A stretch of DNA of 17,421 bases from an uncultured Clostridium sp. GTDB taxonomy: Bacteria > Bacillota > Clostridia > Lachnospirales > Lachnospiraceae. Position numbers and translations under genes: made by a program. The stretch covers positions 1-17,421 of the forward strand of contig UQTA01000065.1 of NCBI GenBank assembly GCA_900543885.1, given 5' to 3'. The notes under the pieces are model-generated. The model searched no databases, was not told where the DNA came from, and saw only the letters and a list, made by a program, of their open reading frames with translations. Shown piece after piece: positions 13,296 through 17,421 of the stretch (its first letter is position 1; each line of letters starts with the position of its first letter).

Positions 13296-14075
13296 TTATG
13301 GTTCCAAACGGTAAAGCTTTCTGGCATTGTCCCAAGTCACTTTTTCTACGGTTTCCCGGTCCACTCCCTTAAGAGAAGCCAGCTGATCTGCTACATAGGT
13401 AAGATTCAGGGAAGAATTTCTCTTTCCCCGGTTTGGAACAGGGGCCAGATAGGGGCAGTCTGTTTCCAGTACCAGACGGTCTAAAGGAGCATATTCAACG
13501 GTTTCTACCAGTTTTCTGGCATTTTTAAAAGTAAGAACACCGCCAATCCCCAGGAAAAATCCCATATCCAGATACTCTCTTGCCATTTCCTTTGTATAGG
13601 AAAAGCAGTGGATCACACCGCCAATATTCTCTGCATGCTCTGCCTTCATAATATCCAGAGTATCTTTCGCAGCATCACGGCTGTGGATGATCACCGGAAG
13701 TTTCAGTCTGCGGGCCAGGTTTAACTGGGCCACAAACCATTTTTTCTGGATCTCTTTATCCGGCTCTTCCCAATAATAATCCAGGCCGATCTCACCAATG
13801 GCGCGGACTTTTCCATCATTTTTTTCCGTACACCAGGCTTCAATCTGTTTTAAGCCTGTATCAGACAGTTCAGCACTTTCGCTTGGATGCACACCTAAAG
13901 CAGCATACATGAAATCATGTTTTCTGGCAAGCTCCAGTGTCGTCTTACAGCTGGAAAGGCTGGCTGCCACATTGGTAACAGCACCGATGCCATTTTCCTT
14001 AAAACCTGCTAAAAGCTGCTCTCTGTCCTCATCAAAAGCCTCATCGTCATAATGAGCATGTGTGTCAAATATCAT
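13296..14075 (-). CDS. tatD: TatD family metal-dependent hydrolase (DNase)
   Basis: TatD enzymes are metal-dependent 3'-5' exonucleases of the amidohydrolase fold, with roles in DNA repair and, in some species, RNA turnover. The 259-residue product is full length. Its metal ligands are in the expected places: FDTHAH (His6, His8), GEIGLDYY (Glu95), IIHSRDA (His131), IHCFS (His156) and LETDCPYLAP (Glu204, Asp206). It ends NARKLYRLEP, the usual C-terminal helix. The ATG lies five bases after the stop of the aminotransferase gene, with GGAGG inside that gene's end, so the two are translationally coupled. The usual partner rsmA follows at 99 bases. Confidence 0.95.
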   Translation of the reverse strand: MIFDTHAHYDDEAFDEDREQLLAGFKENGIGAVTNVAASLSSCKTTLELARKHDFMYAALGVHPSESAELSDTGLKQIEAWCTEKNDGKVRAIGEIGLDYYWEEPDKEIQKKWFVAQLNLARRLKLPVIIHSRDAAKDTLDIMKAEHAENIGGVIHCFSYTKEMAREYLDMGFFLGIGGVLTFKNARKLVETVEYAPLDRLVLETDCPYLAPVPNRGKRNSSLNLTYVADQLASLKGVDRETVEKVTWDNARKLYRLEP

Positions 14076-14080
14076 GTCCC

Positions 14081-15301
14081 TTATGCCTCCTGCAGGTTAA
14101 AAACATACTTGTCTAAGCGGTCAAATGCTTCTTTTACTCTGGACAGCGGCAATGCCAGATTCATGCGGATATGACATGGGCCGCGGAAAGCTACGCCGTC
14201 CTGCCAGATCACACCTACTTCGATTCCTGCTGCCTGAAGCTGTGTAATCGTCTTTCCATGTTTTTTGCACCACTCTGTACAGTCTAAGAAAAGCATATAC
14301 GTACCTTCTGGTTTAGAAACATTCACACCTTCAAAATGCTTTTCAATATAATCACAGGCATAGTTTACATTTGTGCTTAACACTTCTTTTAATTCATCTA
14401 CCCATTCATAACCTTCCGGTTTATAGGCACCGATCAGTGCATACATAGATAACAGGTTCATGCTGTTATAATGGCTTAAAGAGGATTCTTTTAAAATGCG
14501 GTCTCTTAACCAGTCGTTGTAAATGATATGATAGCTTCCGATCAGACCAGCCAGGTTAAAAGTCTTAGACGGAGCATAAAGGGCTACCGTTCTCTGCCGT
14601 GCGTCTTCTGATACAGACTGGGTCGGAATGTGCTTATGGCCATTTAAGATCAGATCAGACCAGATCTCATCGGCAACTACATATACATCGTGCTTTTTGT
14701 AGATCTCCATAGCCTTTTCAATTTCCCATCTCTCCCAAACACGGCCTGTAGGATTATGTGGACTGCAGAAAATAGCCGCATGAATGTGGTTTTCCACAAT
14801 CTTCTTTTCCATATCTTCAAAATCCATGCGATATACATTCTTTTCATCCTTTACCAGCGGACTATGGACAATATGATATCCATTGTTTGTCAGGCTCTTG
14901 GTAAAACCGATATAAGTAGGAGAATGTAAAAGCACGCTGTCACCCTTAGAACAAAGTACGTTCAATGCGCTGACTACACCGCCCAGAACGCCATTTTCAT
15001 ATCCAATATGCTTTGGTTCCAGCCCTTCTACGCCATTTCTTGTCTTGTGCCATTTGATAATAGCATCAAAATATTCTTCTCTTGGGCTGAAATAGCCGTA
15101 GGTAGTATGTTTTGTCCTCTCAATGATCGCCTCAGGAATCGTGTGTACGGCCGGAAAGTTCATATCTGCCACCCACATAGGGATAATATCAAAACCTTCC
15201 TTTGTTTTTCCCGGCCACTTGATCCAGTCAGCCTCAAACGGTTCCACTGCAATGGAATCTTTTCCTTTTCGGTCTAAAACCGTTGTAAAATCATATTTCA
15301 T
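14081..15301 (-). CDS. MalY/PatB family PLP-dependent C-S lyase or aminotransferase
   Basis: This 406-residue fold-type I PLP enzyme belongs to the MalY/PatB group, which splits cystathionine or cysteine to pyruvate, ammonia and a thiol. Signatures are MWVADMNFP near the N-terminus, YGYFSPREEYFDAIIKW, GVLGGVVSALN, SPTYIGF, FCSPHNPTGRVW, VVADEIWSDL, and the PLP lysine in YAPSKTFNLAGLIGSY. MRMNLALPLSRV-like sequence with Arg binding the carboxylate lies near the C-terminus (HIRMNLALP). The exact substrate cannot be read from sequence. The ATG at 15299-15301 has AAAGGA nine bases upstream and a promoter 35 bases further; an in-frame ATG 51 bases upstream would fall between promoter and ribosome binding site. 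It is first in the tatD-rsmA run. Confidence 0.9.
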   Translation of the reverse strand: MKYDFTTVLDRKGKDSIAVEPFEADWIKWPGKTKEGFDIIPMWVADMNFPAVHTIPEAIIERTKHTTYGYFSPREEYFDAIIKWHKTRNGVEGLEPKHIGYENGVLGGVVSALNVLCSKGDSVLLHSPTYIGFTKSLTNNGYHIVHSPLVKDEKNVYRMDFEDMEKKIVENHIHAAIFCSPHNPTGRVWERWEIEKAMEIYKKHDVYVVADEIWSDLILNGHKHIPTQSVSEDARQRTVALYAPSKTFNLAGLIGSYHIIYNDWLRDRILKESSLSHYNSMNLLSMYALIGAYKPEGYEWVDELKEVLSTNVNYACDYIEKHFEGVNVSKPEGTYMLFLDCTEWCKKHGKTITQLQAAGIEVGVIWQDGVAFRGPCHIRMNLALPLSRVKEAFDRLDKYVFNLQEA

Positions 15302-15335
15302 GTTCTTTCGTCCTTTCAAACATAAATCTGTGTAT

Positions 15336-15364
15336 ATCATAACATGAAGCAAATTGGTTTACAA
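15336..15364 (-). promoter_or_regulatory. SigA-type promoter of the aminotransferase-tatD run
   Basis: On the minus strand TTGTAA (15359-15364) and TATGAT (15336-15341) are separated by 17 bases. Each matches its consensus at most positions. The start site would be near 15329, giving a short leader of under 30 bases to the ATG at 15301. A ribosome binding site lies at 15311-15316. Confidence 0.65.
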
Positions 15365-15387
15365 GCAAAGGGACTTTCCGTCAAAAG

Positions 15388-15430
15388 AAAAAAACAGGTA
15401 GTGTACGAATCATCATACACTACCCGTTTC
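15388..15430 (-). terminator. intrinsic terminator after guanine deaminase
   Basis: On the minus strand GGTAGTGTA pairs perfectly with TACACTACC around a 10-base loop, extended by an ACG/TGT partial pairing, and is followed by a run of seven T. It begins two bases after the guanine deaminase stop codon and isolates it from the aminotransferase promoter just beyond. Confidence 0.88.
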
Positions 15431-15431
15431 T

Positions 15432-16715
15432 CTATTTCAGAACTTTTCTGCCTGACACAAACTTCTGGGACACTTCTCGTTCATCCCCAAGATAAATGAT
15501 CCTCTCTAATCTCTGTTTTACTGTAAGATCCTGAGGATGTTCTAAACGGCTGTCATCACAGATCACCGCATCAAACTCATACCCCGGTTCAAAGCTTCCC
15601 ACTTTTCCAAAGAAGGCCCCGCCGCCTTTCGTTGCCATGAAAAATGCTTCTTCAATGGTCAATGGTTTTAAGGTGTCATCTAACAGACGCCAGCGAAGCT
15701 TGGATGCCTGAATAGACTGCGCCATTGCTGCAAACAGGTTCTCACTGGTTCCTCCTGCCACGTCACTTCCCAGTCCTATATGCATCCCTTCTTCCAGATA
15801 CCGGCGAACAGGCGCCACACCAGAAGAAAGATTGGTATTGGAATCCGGACAGTGGGCAATAAATACACCGTTTTCCTTCATCCGATGGATCTCTTCTTCA
15901 CCGGAATAAACGCAGTGAGCCATTACTGTAGGACATTCACCGCCAAACAATCCGAAGTGATCATAGGCATCTCCGTAAAATTCAGACCAGGGGCATAATT
16001 CCTTTACCCAGGCGATCTCACCCTGATTTTCAGACAGATGGGACTGCATTGGAAGATCCCAGTCCTTCTGGACCGTTTTTAAGCGCTCCATCAGCTCATC
16101 ACTGCAGCTTGGCGTAAATCTTGGTGTAAGGATCGGTCTTGTATGCTGGTAATTACGTTTTTCTGCCATTTCCAGCCACTGTCTTGTAGCTTCTTCTGAA
16201 GCTTCAGGAGAAACCTCACGCAGATAATCCGGGCTGTTCCGGTCCATATTTACCTTTCCCACCATAGTTGAAAGTCCGCTTTCTTCCATCAGATCCATAA
16301 GCAGTATGGTAGCTTCTTTATGGATCGTAGCAAAAATACAGGCTCTTGTTGTGGCACTTTTTTTCATCTGTTCTGCAAATATACCGTACGCCTTTTTTGC
16401 ATATTCCAGATCCCGGTATTTTGCTTCTTCCGGAAATGTATTGGTCTCTAACCAGTCTAACAGTTCCAGATCCATTCCCAGTCCGCGAAAACTGTACTGC
16501 GGCGCATGTACATGCAGATCCGTAAGTCCCGGGATGATCAGTTTATCTCCCATGTCTTCTACTGTGATGTCTTTAAACGCTTCTGGAAGCACCGGATAAA
16601 TTCCCTGCACTTTTCCATTTTCACAGACCAGATAACTTTGTTCCTCTATACACAAGTTACTGCTGTCTTTTGCATATATGATATTTCCTTTTAAAGCAAA
16701 TGTTTTATTTTCCAT
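15432..16715 (-). CDS. guaD: guanine deaminase (amidohydrolase)
   Basis: GuaD deaminates guanine to xanthine in purine salvage and catabolism, using a zinc ion in an amidohydrolase barrel. The 427-residue product has all expected marks: IPGLTDLHVHAPQY (His68, His70), FRGLGMDLELLDWL with TFPEE, RFTPSCS, MQSHLSEN with Glu (zinc His), MAHCVYSGEEE, HCPDSNTNLSSG, and IGLGSDVAGGTS with the catalytic Asp. The FRGLGMDL...TFPEE block separates guanine deaminases from other chlorohydrolase-type enzymes. The ATG (16713-16715) is preceded by GGAGG at six bases. The permease upstream is broken and its reading frame overlaps this start, so transcription must come through the pseudogene or from the IS end. 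It has its own terminator. Confidence 0.93.
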   Translation of the reverse strand: MENKTFALKGNIIYAKDSSNLCIEEQSYLVCENGKVQGIYPVLPEAFKDITVEDMGDKLIIPGLTDLHVHAPQYSFRGLGMDLELLDWLETNTFPEEAKYRDLEYAKKAYGIFAEQMKKSATTRACIFATIHKEATILLMDLMEESGLSTMVGKVNMDRNSPDYLREVSPEASEEATRQWLEMAEKRNYQHTRPILTPRFTPSCSDELMERLKTVQKDWDLPMQSHLSENQGEIAWVKELCPWSEFYGDAYDHFGLFGGECPTVMAHCVYSGEEEIHRMKENGVFIAHCPDSNTNLSSGVAPVRRYLEEGMHIGLGSDVAGGTSENLFAAMAQSIQASKLRWRLLDDTLKPLTIEEAFFMATKGGGAFFGKVGSFEPGYEFDAVICDDSRLEHPQDLTVKQRLERIIYLGDEREVSQKFVSGRKVLK

Positions 16716-17183
16716 ATGTTTCCTCCACAGATCAGTTCTGTATTTTCACCGCTTCTCCACTGTGCAAAGTCTACCATACTTACCAAAGTGGCCGGATTGC
16801 TCACTACAATGCCTGCATTTTTCAGTCCAATGATCGTGATAAAAAGCCCGATTCCCGGTGTGATCGCTATTTTGATTGCTTCCGGTATTGCCCGGATGAT
16901 AGCCTGACGCAATCCTACCGCTGTGATCACAATAAAGAGCACACAGAAACGTTCCGATAAACGCACCGATACAAGTACCAATAAATACACCATTTGATAC
17001 TTTTGCCGCCATGACCATATCACCGGTGATCACAAATGGATCTGACAATACCTGTGGATTTAAAATAAGGATATATGCAACTGTGATAAACGTGGTGATA
17101 CCCGCCAGTATCTCTGTACGTATATTAGATCCGCTTTGTGAAATCCCAAAAAATCTTCCGAAAAAACCTTCCCTTTTTTCCAT
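16691..17183 (-). pseudogene. NCS2-family purine permease, internally deleted and truncated
   Basis: Intact members of this AzgA/PbuG-like group are about 430-480 residues with 12-14 helices and import guanine, hypoxanthine or adenine. The gene begins at ATG 17181-17183 (GAGG nine bases upstream) with FFGRFFGISQSGSNIRTEILAGITTF...AYILILNPQVLSD, then GVFIGTCIGAFIGTFLCALY. Near 16932-16943 the homology jumps frame and resumes as VLFIVITAVGLRQAI...ITPGIGLFITIIGLKNAGIVVSNPATLV. Roughly 45 residues, including the helix with the substrate-binding motif PGMGLNAFF, are missing. After NPATLVSMVDF nothing of the second half remains, and the frame ends in TAA overlapping the guanine deaminase start. It is surely nonfunctional. 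Its place before guaD suggests the intact gene served guanine uptake. Confidence 0.88.
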
Positions 17184-17289
17184 AAAATAAAGCCTCGCTT
17201 CCACATATTCCTTCACTAAAAGCCATCTGCGTTTGGGTTTTCTCTTTGCTCTTCTTTCCGATGAAGTCTGATCCCTTTTTCGCTTCCCC

Positions 17290-17375
17290 GTTGCGTGACA
17301 TGCTCCCCCCACTTAGCTAACGCTTGAAGTGGGGGCTTCTCGTTCGATTGCCCGATAGGGCAAAGCATAAGCGAG
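17290..17375 (-). ncRNA. possible omega-RNA/right-end RNA of a TnpB element
   Basis: TnpB nucleases are guided by RNAs derived from the 3' end of tnpB and the right end of the element. The sequence after the apparent tnpB stop has two strong hairpins in the tnpB direction, as expected. Guide sequence would be the bases flanking the element at about 17289 and lower, inside the permease leader. This is an inference from architecture; no expression evidence exists. Confidence 0.35.
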
Positions 17376-17421
17376 CTATCCCCGTGTGTCCCACGGTTCT
17401 GTTGGAATCTTATTTGTATTT
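17376..17421 (-). pseudogene. tnpB: C-terminal end of a probable TnpB, edge-truncated
   Basis: On the minus strand 14 codons (NTNKIPTEPWDTRG) run from the window edge to TAG at 17376-17378. They are too few for a family match. The position just before the hairpins of an IS200/IS605-type right end makes a TnpB C-terminus the natural reading. Whether the gene is intact cannot be known; it is listed as partial rather than proven broken. Confidence 0.35.

Larger units (their letters stand above)
17290..17421 (-). mobile_element. terminal region of an IS200/IS605-type element, cut by the window edge
   Basis: Three hairpins lie in a row: 17306-17314 with 17327-17335 (CCCCCACTT/AAGTGGGGG), 17348-17353 with 17358-17363 (TTGCCC/GGGCAA) and 17382-17386 with 17392-17396 (CCGTG/CACGG). 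Subterminal hairpins without inverted terminal repeats are the mark of IS200/IS605/IS1341-like elements. The probable tnpB reading frame ends just inside them on the minus strand, so this is the right end and the element body lies beyond the window. The outer boundary near 17290 is a guess; no target site can be read from one end. Confidence 0.65.

Noticed and set aside
1..17421. tRNA or rRNA genes
   Set aside because: No cloverleaf-like segment with GTTCGA-type T-loop or rRNA consensus was seen on either strand.

Overview
The window looks like a chromosomal stretch from a gut Firmicute, most likely a Lachnospiraceae member (Blautia, Ruminococcus, Dorea or a relative). This rests on its moderate GC content, strong AGGAGG-type ribosome binding sites and SigA-like promoters. 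It also rests on the gene content: an AAA-ATPase-like/PD-(D/E)XK protein, a choline-binding-repeat surface protein, a CTn-type ParA/DUF4366 remnant and an IS200/IS605 end. The genus cannot be fixed from sequence reading alone. Almost everything from 1822 to the right edge lies on the minus strand.

Left edge (1-830, plus strand): a scar of an integrated conjugative element. A ParA fragment is fused within a few bases to the C-terminus of a DUF4366-type membrane protein, and that is fused to the C-terminal half of a Fic protein. All three pieces are truncated. A small two-helix membrane protein (827-1105, minus) follows, then a UPF0303/HbpS-like protein (1313-1780, plus) with a good promoter. 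That gene converges on a 567-residue AAA-ATPase-like/nuclease-fold protein (1822-3525, minus). The two share a bidirectional terminator that overlaps the last codons of the ATPase gene.

Centre (3848-9660, minus): a two-gene operon. The first gene encodes a 1485-residue secreted surface protein with N-terminal choline-binding-like repeats, an Asn-rich linker, about six Shr-HID-like (DUF1533) beta domains and a 156-residue acidic tail. The second encodes a lipoprotein FAD:protein FMN transferase (ApbE) that begins at a TTG codon directly after the first gene's stop codon. A promoter with a perfect 14-bp palindrome over its -10 box precedes the pair. This coupling is the most interesting part of the window.

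Right half (9734-15301, minus): a housekeeping-type run of MalY/PatB aminotransferase, tatD, rsmA, a short divergent oleate-hydratase-like protein with a membrane anchor, a zinc-ribbon protein and thiE, ended by a terminator at 9634-9660. A dense cluster of palindromes separates rsmA from the oleate-hydratase-like gene, and a related single hairpin follows that gene. RNase M5, often found between tatD and rsmA, is absent there.

Right edge (15388-17421, minus): guanine deaminase with its own terminator, preceded by a permease pseudogene of the NCS2 purine transporter family. The permease has lost an internal segment, apparently between short direct repeats, and its whole C-terminal half. Just upstream lies the terminal hairpin region of an IS200/IS605-type element with the last codons of a probable tnpB, which could encode an omega-RNA.
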